64,000 nt of DNA from CAKZLS01 sp963771545 (GTDB taxonomy: Bacteria > Pseudomonadota > Alphaproteobacteria > Rhodospirillales > Defluviicoccaceae). Positions 33,781-42,313 of the stretch are shown here, in pieces (position 1 is the first letter of the stretch; the number at the start of each line of letters is the position of its first letter). The stretch is from positions 186,001-250,000 of the forward strand of contig CAVYTX010000003.1 in the NCBI GenBank assembly GCA_963771545.1. Reading direction: 5' to 3'. The translations under genes and the position numbers were made by a program. The notes below the pieces were generated by a model. The model ran no database searches. It was not told the origin of the DNA and saw only the letters and a program-made list of their open reading frames with translations.

Positions 33781-34071
33781 ATGCATGTCAGTGTCCGCAA
33801 GTATGCAATTCGGGGCTCCATGGACGAGCTTCTCAAACGCATTCGCGAGGGCTTCGTGCCCATCGTCAGCAAGGCGCCCGGATTCAAGTCCTACTCCGTC
33901 GTCAAGCTCAGGGGCAATGGCGTCGTCACCATCAGTGTATTCGATAGCCAGGCGCAAGCGATGCACTCCAATGACTTGGCCGCCGACTGGGTGCGGGAAA
34001 ACGTGGCGTCGTTCGCCGACGGACCGCCGGAGATCACCGCTGGCGAGATGGTCATCCACGAAACGGCGTAG
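33781..34071 (+). CDS. Antibiotic biosynthesis monooxygenase-like (dimeric barrel) protein
   Basis: A 96-residue protein starting MHVSVRKYAIRGSMDELLKR. It has the order strand VSVRKYAI, helix MDELLKRIREGFVPIVSKAPGF, strands KSYSVVKLRGNGVVTISVF, then helix and ENVASFADGPPEITAGEMVI, as in small Dabb/ABM proteins. Start ATG 33781 has GGGAGAGG about 4 nt upstream, a better choice than the ATG at 33733. A TATAAT box at 33709-33714 may be its -10. Function unknown. Confidence 0.65.
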   Translation: MHVSVRKYAIRGSMDELLKRIREGFVPIVSKAPGFKSYSVVKLRGNGVVTISVFDSQAQAMHSNDLAADWVRENVASFADGPPEITAGEMVIHETA

Positions 34072-34188
34072 GTTCAACGATCACGCCAGGTGACCGCTGG
34101 TCGAGGGCCGATGGCTTTCGCGGTAGCGATGGATCGCGAAAGTTGGTAAGCCCCCTGTGATTGTGCGAAATCCCAAACGGAACTCAAT

Positions 34189-35298
34189 ATGACCTCTTCC
34201 GATCCTCCCAACAGGGACAAGGCGTTCGTCAATCGCGTGCTCGAAGCGACGATCCGCATCGGCCTTGTGATCCTGCTCCTCGCCTGGTGTTTTCAGATCG
34301 TCCGGCCGTTCGTCATTCCGGTAATCTGGGGAATGATCATCGCCGTCGCCACCTATCCGGGCTACAGCTGGCTGGAGAAAAAGCTGGGCGCCCGCAACGT
34401 GATCGCGGCCGTGGTGATCACGCTCTTGGGGCTGGTTCTGCTGATCGGACCGATGGTGCTGTTGGGCGGGACCCTGGTTGAAAGCGCCCGGGGGCTGGCG
34501 GCCGATATGAGCAACGGGACGTTGTCCATCCCGCCGCCCCCCGGAAAGGTCGCGGAGTGGCCGGTCATCGGTACGAGCGTGCATGGGTTTTGGAGCTTGG
34601 CGTCGACCAATATCGAGGCGGCCCTGGGAGAGCTCGGGCCCTATCTCAAGACGGCTGGCGCCTGGCTGGTGAGCATGGCGGCGGGAGCGGGCCTCGGCAT
34701 TATCGAGTTCGTTTTCGCGATCGTCATCGCCGGCTTGCTTCTCGCCAACGCCCAGGGCGGGGGGAAAGTCATCGACGCGGTCGCGACGCGTCTTGCCGGA
34801 GAACGCGGCGCCGAGTTCGCCGATCTCGCCCAGGACACGGTGCGAAGCGTCGCGCGCGGCATTCTCGGCGTCGCCCTGATCCAGTCCATCCTCGCGGGAC
34901 TCGGCTTTCTGGCGGTCGGCCTGCCGGCGGCGGGGTTGCTGGCGTTCATATGTCTGCTTCTGGCCGTGGTGCAGATCGGGGTTTTCCCGGTTATCATTCC
35001 GGTGGTCATTCACGTATTCGCGACCGCCGATACGACAACGGCGGTCATCTTTTTGATCTGGTGTGTGTTCGTCGGCCTCATCGACAACGCCTTGAAGCCG
35101 ATCCTGTTGGGCCGCGGCGCCAGGGTGCCAATGGTCGTCATTTTCGTCGGCGCCATTGGCGGTTTCCTGGCATCGGGCATCATTGGATTGTTTGTCGGCG
35201 CGGTGGTTCTGTCGCTCGGTTACACCCTGTTTCTCGCCTGGCTCAACGACGGCGAACGGCCACAACCGGAGAACAACGCGCCCGGCAAGTCTCCGTGA
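34189..35298 (+). CDS. AI-2E family transporter (PerM/TqsA-like)
   Basis: A 369-residue inner-membrane protein with the eight-helix AI-2E plan. The first two helices (IGLVILLLAWCFQIVRPFVIPVIWG) precede YPGYSWLEKKLG, and a third helix follows. An amphipathic periplasmic region (ESARGLAADMSNGTLSIPPPP) leads to the C-terminal bundle (GLPAAGLLAFICLLLAVVQIG, NALKPILLGRGARVPMVVIFVGAIGG). Family members export AI-2 or work as Na+/H+ antiporters; the substrate cannot be predicted. It is a single gene, followed by a transcribed palindrome at 35343. Confidence 0.85.
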   Translation: MTSSDPPNRDKAFVNRVLEATIRIGLVILLLAWCFQIVRPFVIPVIWGMIIAVATYPGYSWLEKKLGARNVIAAVVITLLGLVLLIGPMVLLGGTLVESARGLAADMSNGTLSIPPPPGKVAEWPVIGTSVHGFWSLASTNIEAALGELGPYLKTAGAWLVSMAAGAGLGIIEFVFAIVIAGLLLANAQGGGKVIDAVATRLAGERGAEFADLAQDTVRSVARGILGVALIQSILAGLGFLAVGLPAAGLLAFICLLLAVVQIGVFPVIIPVVIHVFATADTTTAVIFLIWCVFVGLIDNALKPILLGRGARVPMVVIFVGAIGGFLASGIIGLFVGAVVLSLGYTLFLAWLNDGERPQPENNAPGKSP

Positions 35299-35342
35299 AT
35301 TCACTGGCATAATTCTTGGTGGTTTGCGAGTGTAGGGTGAGA

Positions 35343-35384
35343 GGGGACGAATCCGAAGCCATCCATGGGTTCAGATTTGTCCCC
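35343..35384. repeat. Inverted repeat of the GGGGACAAATCTGAA type
   Basis: Arms GGGGACGAATCCGAA (35343-35357) and TTCAGATTTGTCCCC (35370-35384) pair over 15 bp with two G-T type mismatches, around a 12-nt loop containing CCATGG. The sequence resembles small dispersed palindromes found in many proteobacteria. It could serve as a terminator for the AI-2E gene, but no T-run follows. Confidence 0.6.
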
Positions 35385-35504
35385 TTGTCACCAACTTATT
35401 CACCCGATTGCCCTGCTGGGGTGCGCCCTTGACATCGCAGGTTTACAATCGTTTTATAACGTTGGCGGAAGGTCGAGCAACAATAGCTCGAGCCCGGGGG
35501 CGGC

Positions 35505-36816
35505 GTGATTTCATTCGGCGCATGGACGGTACGGCCTGCTGGCAGTTCACCCCTGAAGGAGGCGCGGTCTCGTTGGGTGAGGGAGCGCGCGCTTCTCCCC
35601 CTAGCGACCGCGTGCATCGCGTTCGGGATGCCGTGTTCGACCGCTGTTGCGCAGCAGGGCGGCGAGGAGATTCCAGGGGAGGCGCCGGGAACGGGTCTTC
35701 CCGAGCAAGCGCCGCCGGAGCCGGGCGGCCCGCCGATCAAGTACGATTTTGAGCACAATGTGACCGGCGATTGGTTCGGCTTTCGAAACAGGCTTTCGGA
35801 ATGGGGCATCGACATCAGCGGTGGTTATGCAACGGAGTTCATGGCCAACCCGGTGGGCGGTCGCGAGCAGTCGCAGACCTACGTCCACAACATTCTTCTG
35901 CAGGGAGATTTCGACCTAGAGAAGCCTCTCGGGATTCCGAACACCGACTTTCGTATTCGTGGATCGCAGCGTACCGGTAATAGTCTGACCAAACGCGCCG
36001 TGGGCAACGCAATCAGCGTGCAGCAGCTCTACGGCGGTGGCCAAACAATCCGGCTCGTTGAAGCTGAATTCATCAGATCTGTGTTCGATGACCGTTTGAA
36101 CCTGAAGTATGGCCGAGTGGCGGCGACCGACGATTTCCTCTCGTCTCCTCTCTATTGCCAGTTCGTCAACAACGGCTTCTGCGGGCAACCCCCGTCGCCG
36201 TTCTTCAACCTGCCAAACGGCATTTCGGCGTGTGTTGGTCCTGAGCGAGGTCGGCTACACTCCGAAAGCGGGACTGTTGGACCTGCCGGGCCACTACAAG
36301 CTGGGCGGCTACTATCATTCCGGAAACTTTCGGGATGTCGCAAAGGACATCAACGGCGACAACTCGTTTGTCACGGGTCTTCCCGGGCAGAAGTTTTCCG
36401 GCAACAGCGGCTATTACGTCCTGCTTGACCAAATGTTCTATCGCGAGATGCCTAATGCCAATCAAGGGCTATCAGCGTTCTTTGTGTTCGTCCTCAGCCC
36501 GGATGAACAACAGAACACCCTGCCGTATTACACGTCCGCCGGATTGGTATACGAGGGCTTGATCAGCGCCAGGCCGCACGACAAGACAGCGTTCGGCGTC
36601 ACCAACGCCTGGTTCAGCGAAAAAATCAGCGATGCGCGTCACGACGCGGGACTGGAGAGACAGACGACCGAGACGGCGTTTGAATTGAACTACCAGGTCC
36701 AGGTTACCCCCGCCGTCTACTTCAGGCCGGACCTCCAGTACATCATCAAGCCGAATGGCCAAAATGACATTGACAATGCCTTCCTCGTCGGGTTTGAGGT
36801 TGGCATCGTCTTTTAG
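35505..36816 (+). pseudogene. oprB: Carbohydrate-selective porin OprB-like, with internal deletion and frameshift
   Basis: The first frame begins at GTG 35505 (an alternative GTG is at 35577), has a signal peptide ending near STAVAQQ and reads YDFEHNVTGDWFGFRNRLSE, typical of OprB porins, then beta strands to FFNLPNGISA (36230). The next frame picks up at VLVLSEVGYTPKAGLLDLPG (from about 36232) and ends with YFRPDLQYIIKPNGQNDIDN and a terminal GVGIVF-like Phe at 36816. Family members have roughly 60 more residues between the two blocks (a YPxAxWGAR section), so a deletion plus frame change is inferred. The sugar-porter gene follows 63 bp later, which suits an outer plus inner membrane sugar uptake pair. 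Confidence 0.75.
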
Positions 36817-36879
36817 CGCACACGCGCCATACCGGCGCGCGGGCTCCCAGAACCTGTTTCTTCAGGAGGAAATGACGCC

Positions 36880-38280
36880 ATGGCCGCAACCGCTTCCCGA
36901 ACGGCCGTTCCTGACGCCGGCTATGTCATCCTGATCGCCGCGGCGGCGGCGATGGGCGGGTTCTTGTTCGGCTTTGATACGGCCGTGATCAATGGCACGG
37001 TTCTCGCCCTGAAGAGCCAGTTCGCGGCCTCCAGTCTCGGCATCGGTCTTGCGGTGTCGCTGGCTTTATTGGGCTCGGCCGCGGGCGCGTTCGCGGCTGG
37101 TCCGCTCTCCGATCGCATCGGCCGCACCCGCTGCATGATGATGGCCTCGGCGTTGTTCACGATAAGCGCCATTGGCTCGGGAATGCCGATCGGTCTCGCT
37201 GATTTCATTTTCTGGCGCATCCTGGGTGGCATCGGCGTCGGCGCCGCCAGCGTCCTTGCGCCGGCCTACATCGCGGAGTGCTCGCCAGCGGAGATGCGGG
37301 GCCGGCTCGGCTCGCTGCAGCAGTTGGCGATCGTTGTCGGCATCTTCGCGGCGCTGGTCGGCGCCTACGCCATCGCCTCCGCTGCCGGCTCGGCGAGCGC
37401 GCCGTTCTGGTTCGGTTTCGAGGCCTGGCGCTGGATGTTCTGGTCGGAAGCACCAGCCGCGATCATGTACGGCATCTTCGCGTTCATCATTCCGGAGTCA
37501 CCCCGCTTCCTCGTGGCGCAGGGCCGGCACTCCGAAGCAGAGGAAGTGCTCTTACGGATTGTCGGGAAAGATGCGTCGAACAGGGTGGCGGAAATCCATC
37601 GCACGGTGTCTCGAGAACACAAGCCGAGGTTCGCCGACCTCCGTGGGCGATGGGGTCTGTTGCCGATCGTCTGGGTCGGGATGGCGCTATCGGTGTTCCA
37701 GCAATTCGTCGGCATCAACGTCATCTTCTACTACAGCAGCGCGCTCTGGCGGATCGTCGGGTTCACTGAAGCAAACGCTTTGCTGATCACCATGATCACG
37801 GGCATGACCAACATCTTGACGACGTTGGTCGCCATCGCCTTTATCGATAAATTCGGGCGCAAGCCATTGCTGCTGGCTGGCTCGATCGGCATGGTCATCA
37901 CCCTCGGAGCATTGGCATGGGTGTTTGGGACGTCGTCCATCAACGCTGAAGGCTTCCCGGTGCTGAGTTCGGCCGCCGGCCTGGTGGCTCTCTTCGCCGC
38001 CAACATTTACGTATTTTGCTTCGGCTTTTCCTGGGGACCGGTGACCTGGGTGCTGCTTGGCGAAATGTTCAACAACAAAATTCGAGCATCCGCGCTGGCC
38101 TTGGGCGCCGGCGCGCAGTGGATCGCCAACTTCCTCGTCTCGACCACGTTTCCGCCGATTGCCTTCAATTTGGGGCTCGCCGTGGCATATGGCCTCTATA
38201 CCAGCTTCGCGTTGCTATCTTTCGTTTTCGTCGCCAAATTTATCAAGGAGACGAAGGGGATTGAACTTGAGGACATGTAA
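36880..38280 (+). CDS. Sugar porter family MFS transporter
   Basis: A 466-residue, 12-helix major facilitator. Sugar-porter signatures are complete: GGFLFGFDTAVINGTV in helix 1, GPLSDRIGRTRCMM after helix 2, ILGGIGVGAASVLAPAYIAE in helix 4, PESPRFLVAQGR before the central loop, QQFVGINVIFYYSS in helix 7 and FDKFGRKPLLL-like IDKFGRKPLLLAG after helix 8. A ribosome site AGGAGG is 9 nt before the ATG. It is a proton- or facilitated hexose/pentose importer. The C-terminal half around FCFGFSWGPVTWVLLGEMFNNKIRA is typical of XylE/GLUT-type carriers. The upstream porin is broken, so uptake may be impaired. Confidence 0.92.
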   Translation: MAATASRTAVPDAGYVILIAAAAAMGGFLFGFDTAVINGTVLALKSQFAASSLGIGLAVSLALLGSAAGAFAAGPLSDRIGRTRCMMMASALFTISAIGSGMPIGLADFIFWRILGGIGVGAASVLAPAYIAECSPAEMRGRLGSLQQLAIVVGIFAALVGAYAIASAAGSASAPFWFGFEAWRWMFWSEAPAAIMYGIFAFIIPESPRFLVAQGRHSEAEEVLLRIVGKDASNRVAEIHRTVSREHKPRFADLRGRWGLLPIVWVGMALSVFQQFVGINVIFYYSSALWRIVGFTEANALLITMITGMTNILTTLVAIAFIDKFGRKPLLLAGSIGMVITLGALAWVFGTSSINAEGFPVLSSAAGLVALFAANIYVFCFGFSWGPVTWVLLGEMFNNKIRASALALGAGAQWIANFLVSTTFPPIAFNLGLAVAYGLYTSFALLSFVFVAKFIKETKGIELEDM

Positions 38281-38499
38281 CTGCCCCTCGGTTCGAAGCA
38301 GCGGCGATCGCGGAATGCGCGTAATGAATGGGCAGTGACACGAACGAAAGGAAGGATGTAGCCCACGAGGCCCGCGTAAGCGGCGTGTTCGCGCGACGTT
38401 CGCGAAGTATCGCGCTTGTCGGTATCATCCCCGAAAGCGGCAAGGCGGTCACCGAGGTCGGTCCAGCGGCGCCGTAGCCTGGAAGCAGCGAAGCGTATT

Positions 38500-38529
38500 C
38501 CGGGTATTGGATGGCCATCCAACACCCGG
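38500..38529. repeat. 30-bp near-perfect palindrome
   Basis: CCGGGTATTGGATGG (38500-38514) and CCATCCAACACCCGG (38515-38529) pair with one A-C mismatch and no loop. It sits 220 bp after the sugar-porter stop, in a 437-bp region (38281-38717) with no gene. The context (GTAGCCTGGAAGCAGCGAAG..) looks like a dispersed non-coding repeat, but no second copy was found in this window. Confidence 0.6.
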
Positions 38530-38589
38530 CATCCCCATTATGCCGGGACCGCCAAGATATACGCTATCGCCAACAGACAATTTCGAGGC

Positions 38590-38676
38590 GCGTAGCGACG
38601 TAGCAATCCAGAGACGTCGATGACGCACCCTGTCGTCACAAGTACTGGATTGCTTCGCTGCGCTCGCAATGACGGC
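38590..38676. repeat. Dispersed REP-like repeat, copy B
   Basis: Inverted arms GCGACGTAGCAATCCAG (38595-38611) and CTGGATTGCTTCGCTGC (38645-38661), followed by GCTCGCAATGACGG. The reverse complement CCGTCATTGCGAGCGCAGCG then AAGCAATCCAG matches the half-site at about 24809-24845. It lies between the MFS gene and tRNA-Pro. Together with the palindrome at 38500 it fills this gene-free stretch. Confidence 0.7.
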
Positions 38677-38717
38677 GCCCGTGACAACGGGGTTCGGGAT
38701 GGGGGCGTCGGAAAAAA

Positions 38718-38794
38718 TGGTCGGAGTGAGAGGATTTGAACCTCCGGCCCCCGCCTCCCGAAGACGGTGCTCTACCAGGCTGAGCTACACTCCG
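38718..38794 (-). tRNA. tRNA-Pro (anticodon CGG)
   Basis: A complete 77-nt cloverleaf on the minus strand. Acceptor CGGAGTG pairs with CACTCCG. The D arm is GCTC..GAGC. The anticodon stem CCGTC/GGCGG encloses the loop TTCGGGA, so the anticodon is CGG. The T arm is GGAGG-TTCAAAT-CCTCT. The discriminator is A and CCA is encoded, followed by a run of six T. It reads the CCG proline codon, frequent in this GC-rich DNA. Confidence 0.97.
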
Positions 38795-38897
38795 ACATTG
38801 AACGAGTGTGTTATAACGCCGACACCCCCGCGAGAGCAAGAAACCAGAGGCTCCGGCCGCCCAGCGGATCGTTTTGTGCGAAACCCGTTGGCTTCGA

Positions 38898-39914
38898 TCA
38901 GTAGGCTCGTTCGATACAGAAGTCCACAAGCTCGATGAACGCGTCTTTTTCCGGGCTCGGGCCAAAGGTTTCAAGGGCGGCCAGGGCATCGGCGCCATAC
39001 TGGCGGGCGCGGTCGATGGTGCCGCTCAGGGCGTTGTGCCGGTTGAGCAGACCCAGGGCGCGATCCAGGTCTTCCGGTTTCTGGTCCAACTCCTCCAGCG
39101 TTCGCCGCCAGAACGTTCTTTCGCTTTCGTCCCCCATGGAGTAGGCGAGGACGATGGGCAATGTGATTTTGCCCTCGCGGAAATCGTCGCCGACGGTCTT
39201 GCCGAGCTTTGCCTGGACGGCCGCGTAATCGAGCACGTCGTCGATGAGTTGGAAGGCGATACCGAGGTTCATGCCGTACGACTCGAGCGCCAGTTCCTCG
39301 CTCTTGGAGCGATCGGCCACGACCGCGCCGATTCGGCAGGCGGCGGAGAACAGTTCGGCGGTCTTGGCGCGAATCACGGTGAGATAGGCGGCCTCGGTGG
39401 TGGAGGTGTCGTTGGTGGTCATCAGCTGCATGACCTCGCCCTCGGCGATAATCGACGATGCCCGCGACAGGATCGCCAGAACGGCGAGCGAGCCGTCCTC
39501 GACCATGAGCTCGAAGGCGCGGCTGAACAGAAAATCGCCCACCAGGACGCTCGATTTGTTTCCCCACACGGTGTTGGCGGACGCTAGGCCGCGCCGCAGG
39601 TCGCTTTCGTCCACCACATCGTCGTGCAGCAGGGTCGCCGTATGGATGAACTCCACGCAGGTCGCCAAGCCGATGTGGCGGGGGCCGGAATAACCGCACA
39701 TGCGCGCCGCGGCGAGCGTCAGCATGGGGCGAATGCGCTTGCCGCCGGCGGCGACCAGATGGCCCGCCAATTGCGGGATGAGCGATACCTGGCTGTCCAT
39801 GCGTTCGATGATCAGCGCATTGACCGACCGCATGTCTTGCGCGACCAGCGCGGCAAGGGACTCCGTCGACGGCTTACGGCCGCGCACCTGATCGATGCTT
39901 GCAGCAATGCCCAA
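38898..39914 (-). CDS. ispB: Long-chain all-trans polyprenyl (octaprenyl/decaprenyl) diphosphate synthase
   Basis: A 338-residue prenyltransferase that makes the isoprenoid side chain of ubiquinone. The first aspartate-rich motif is ATLLHDDVVDESDLRRG and the second is QLIDDVLDYAAV. GGKRIRPMLTL is the IPP-binding block, and the residue before the first motif region (FIHTATLLHDD) has small side chains, as in long-chain synthases. The chain length (8 or 10 units) cannot be told; in alphaproteobacteria it is often C50. Starts ATG 39914 (MGIAASIDQVRGRKP). It is divergent from the DUF2007 gene and adjacent to tRNA-Pro. Confidence 0.93.
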   Translation of the reverse strand: MGIAASIDQVRGRKPSTESLAALVAQDMRSVNALIIERMDSQVSLIPQLAGHLVAAGGKRIRPMLTLAAARMCGYSGPRHIGLATCVEFIHTATLLHDDVVDESDLRRGLASANTVWGNKSSVLVGDFLFSRAFELMVEDGSLAVLAILSRASSIIAEGEVMQLMTTNDTSTTEAAYLTVIRAKTAELFSAACRIGAVVADRSKSEELALESYGMNLGIAFQLIDDVLDYAAVQAKLGKTVGDDFREGKITLPIVLAYSMGDESERTFWRRTLEELDQKPEDLDRALGLLNRHNALSGTIDRARQYGADALAALETFGPSPEKDAFIELVDFCIERAY

Positions 39915-40067
39915 GCGATTTTCCTTCCATCCAACCCGCGACGGTCTTGACGCCCTGTTCCCCGGCGTTGAGCATAGGAACCGGCGAGGCGCCCGGTCAA
40001 GCCCACAGCGCGGGCTCGGATACCGAGCCTCGCGGTTTTCGTTTAACTGTTTTTGAAACGGCCTGCC

Positions 40068-40283
40068 ATGATTGAGTTGATTCGAACCGCCGATCCCGTC
40101 TTTTTATCGTGGCTGGAGACTCGCCTGGCCGAAGCCGGAATTGAATTGTTCATCTTCGATGGCCACACGAGCACGGTTTTCGGCGGCACTCTGGATAGCG
40201 TGGTCCGGCGTTTGATGGTAGCCGAGAACGATCGGTCGCGTGCGTCGGACATCCTCGCGGAGGGACGGAAACTTGCAAGATGA
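40068..40283 (+). CDS. DUF2007 family putative signal-transducing protein
   Basis: A 71-residue protein, MIELIRTADPVFLSWLETRL.., with the DUF2007 (PII-like, ferredoxin-like fold) pattern of a first strand, helix, AGIELFIFDGHTS, then RRLMVAENDRSRASDIL. Start ATG 40068 is preferred to a TTG 15 bp upstream. It overlaps the following methyltransferase gene by 11 bp. This DUF2007-TrmN6-like-S49 peptidase order between ispB and glyQ is common in alphaproteobacteria. Function unproven. Confidence 0.8.
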   Translation: MIELIRTADPVFLSWLETRLAEAGIELFIFDGHTSTVFGGTLDSVVRRLMVAENDRSRASDILAEGRKLAR

Positions 40284-41028
40284 CGGCGGACAATTGACCG
40301 AGGACTGGCTGCTCGACGGCCGGGTGCGGTTGCTTCAACCGGCGGGCGGTTATCGGGTGGGGGTCGACGCGGTGCTGCTGGCGGCGGCCGTCGCCGCGCG
40401 GGCGGGCGAAACGGTGCTCGACGTGGGAACCGGCGTCGGCGCGGCGGCGTTGTGCCTCGCCGTCCGGGCCACCGAAACGGCGGTCACGGGGCTCGATACC
40501 GATCGCTCCATGGTGCGGCTCGCCACCGCCAATGCCGAGGCCAACGGGATCGGTCGCCGGGCCCGGTTCTTCACCGGCGATCTCATGACCCCGCCCATCC
40601 GGCTGGCTCCGGCCTCGTTCGATCATGTCATGGCCAATCCGCCGTACCTGGCTCAAGGCAGCGTTCGGGGGTCGCCGCATCCCGGAAAGGCGGCGGCGAC
40701 CGTCGAGAGCACCGCCGATCTCGACGATTGGGTGCGGTTCTGCGTGTTGATGGCGCGGCACAAGGGCGTGGTGACGATGATCCACCGGGCCGACCGGCTG
40801 GTCCATGTCCTTCAGGCGTTCTCGGCGCGCCTCGGCGGGATCGTGGTGTTTCCGCTATGGCCGGGCGGAAAGGACAGCAAACCAGCCAAGCGGGTGATCG
40901 TCAGCGGAGTCAAGGGCTCGGCCGCGCCCCTCAGCCTCGTTCCCGGACTGACCCTGCACCGGTCCGACGGCGCGTTTACCCCCGAGTCCGATGCGGTCTT
41001 GCGGTCCGGCCATGCTCTTTTCGGCTGA
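40273..41028 (+). CDS. trmN6: TrmN6-like tRNA1(Val) adenine-N6 methyltransferase
   Basis: About 251 residues. A Rossmann methyltransferase: SAM-binding VLDVGTGVGAAALCLA, acidic loop TGLDTDRSM and the adenine-N6 catalytic motif VMANPPYLAQGS. The N-terminus TEDWLLDGRVRLLQPAGGYR followed by VGVDAVLLAAAVAA is the signature of the TrmN6/YfiC group that modifies A37 of tRNA1Val. I take TTG 40273 as start because AGGGA lies about 7 nt before it. The GTG at 40240 gives an Arg-rich extension. The tRNA substrate is inferred from the family and was not checked. Confidence 0.85.
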   Translation: MQDDGGQLTEDWLLDGRVRLLQPAGGYRVGVDAVLLAAAVAARAGETVLDVGTGVGAAALCLAVRATETAVTGLDTDRSMVRLATANAEANGIGRRARFFTGDLMTPPIRLAPASFDHVMANPPYLAQGSVRGSPHPGKAAATVESTADLDDWVRFCVLMARHKGVVTMIHRADRLVHVLQAFSARLGGIVVFPLWPGGKDSKPAKRVIVSGVKGSAAPLSLVPGLTLHRSDGAFTPESDAVLRSGHALFG

Positions 41029-41125
41029 GAGTCGCCGCTTGACCCGTGCTCTTGAATCATCGACATTGGCACTTCCTTTGCTCGCACTAGTTGCGATGCC
41101 TCAACGAAATCGGACGTAAAATCCC

Positions 41126-41992
41126 ATGAAGTGGCGCTCGCTTGTCTCCTGGCTGCCGTTTGACCGTTTCAGAAACCCCCCGCCCCGCGTGACGGTGGTG
41201 CGTCTGACCGGCGTGATCGGAAGCCACTCGCCGCTGCGCAAGGGCCTGTCGCTGAGCGGCATGGCCGGTGTGCTCAAGCACGCGTTCGAGGCCGACGATC
41301 TCAAGGCCGTGGCCCTGGCCGTCAATTCGCCCGGCGGCTCGCCCGTCCAGTCGTCGCTGATCGCGGGGCGCATCCGGGCGCTGGCGGAAGAAAAGAAGGT
41401 CCCGGTTTTTGCCTTTGCCGAGGATGTGGCCGCGTCCGGCGGCTATTGGCTGCTGACCGCCGGGGACGAAATCTATGCCGACGAAAGCTCGATCGTCGGT
41501 TCCATCGGGGTGATTTCAGCCGGCTTCGGGTTTCCCGCGGTGCTGGACCGGCTGGGCGTGGAGCGCCGCGTGTATGCCTCCGGCGCTCACAAGGGGGCGC
41601 TCGACCCGTTCCAGCCGGAAGACCCGGATGAGGTCAAGCATCTGAGACGGATACAGAACGACATTCACGAAGCGTTTCGCCAGCAGATTCGCCGGCGCCG
41701 CGCCGGCAAATTGAAAGCTTCCGAGGAGGAGTTGTTCGACGGCCGGTTCTGGACCGGAACCAAGGCGGTGGAACTGGGACTGGTGGACGGCATCGGCGAT
41801 TTGCGCACGGTGATGCGCGAGCGCTACGGCGACAAGGTGAAGCTCCATCTGGTCGGCGACAGCCGGCCCTGGTGGCGGCGCTGGATGGGGCTGCCCGGCA
41901 TGCGCCGGTCCGCGCCGGTTACGGCTGACTGGGCCGCCTCCCTGGTGGACGCCGTCGAGGAACGTATCCTATGGAGCCGTTACGGACTTTAA
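41126..41992 (+). CDS. S49 family serine peptidase (SppA/SohB-like)
   Basis: A 288-residue ClpP-fold peptidase. The nucleophile is Ser104 in AEDVAASGGYWLLT and the general base is Lys156 in VYASGAHKGALDPFQP, the Ser/Lys dyad of the short single-domain SppA type. VRLTGVIGSHSPLR and ALAVNSPGGSPVQSSLI complete the oxyanion region. No clear membrane anchor is present; the basic, hydrophobic N-terminus (MKWRSLVSWLPFDRF) may bind the membrane. It degrades signal peptides or membrane-released fragments. It follows the TrmN6-like gene after 97 bp. Confidence 0.92.
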   Translation: MKWRSLVSWLPFDRFRNPPPRVTVVRLTGVIGSHSPLRKGLSLSGMAGVLKHAFEADDLKAVALAVNSPGGSPVQSSLIAGRIRALAEEKKVPVFAFAEDVAASGGYWLLTAGDEIYADESSIVGSIGVISAGFGFPAVLDRLGVERRVYASGAHKGALDPFQPEDPDEVKHLRRIQNDIHEAFRQQIRRRRAGKLKASEEELFDGRFWTGTKAVELGLVDGIGDLRTVMRERYGDKVKLHLVGDSRPWWRRWMGLPGMRRSAPVTADWAASLVDAVEERILWSRYGL

Positions 41993-42037
41993 GGCGCCGC
42001 GCTTGACCTTTCGACCGCGGACTCCCTAAAAGTCCCA

Positions 42038-42313
42038 ATGTTCGGATTCAGTTTTTCCAAGGTCTTGCTTACCGCCATCGCGATCGCCATCGTTTGGTAT
42101 GGCTGGAAGTGGATGAACCGGGTGCAGGCGCGCCGCCAGGGTGAGCTGGACGAGTCCGGGCGCCGGCCCATTCCGACCAAGCGGCGCGGCCGGCGCGCGG
42201 CGACGGAAGACCTAATTAAATGCAAGGTCTGTGGGTCGTACGTACCGGCCAAGGGCGGAGCACCGTGTGATCGGCCGGATTGCCCGTTCCCGAATTATAC
42301 CAACGGTCATTGA
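42038..42313 (+). CDS. Small membrane-anchored protein with a zinc-ribbon-like Cys cluster
   Basis: A 91-residue protein. The N-terminus (KVLLTAIAIAIVWYGWKWM) is one membrane helix, followed by an Arg-rich linker and the cluster CKVCGSYVPAKGGAPCDRPDCPF (about 62-85), Cys-2-Cys..Cys-4-Cys. Similar proteins occur next to sppA and glyQ in alphaproteobacteria, where they are annotated only as hypothetical. The last codons and stop (TGA at 42311) overlap the left terminal arm of the 279-bp palindromic element that follows. Confidence 0.75.
   Translation: MFGFSFSKVLLTAIAIAIVWYGWKWMNRVQARRQGELDESGRRPIPTKRRGRRAATEDLIKCKVCGSYVPAKGGAPCDRPDCPFPNYTNGH

Noticed and set aside
38718..38794. tRNA-Pro as a phage or island attachment site
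   Set aside because: No integrase gene or repeated tRNA 3' end was found in the window.
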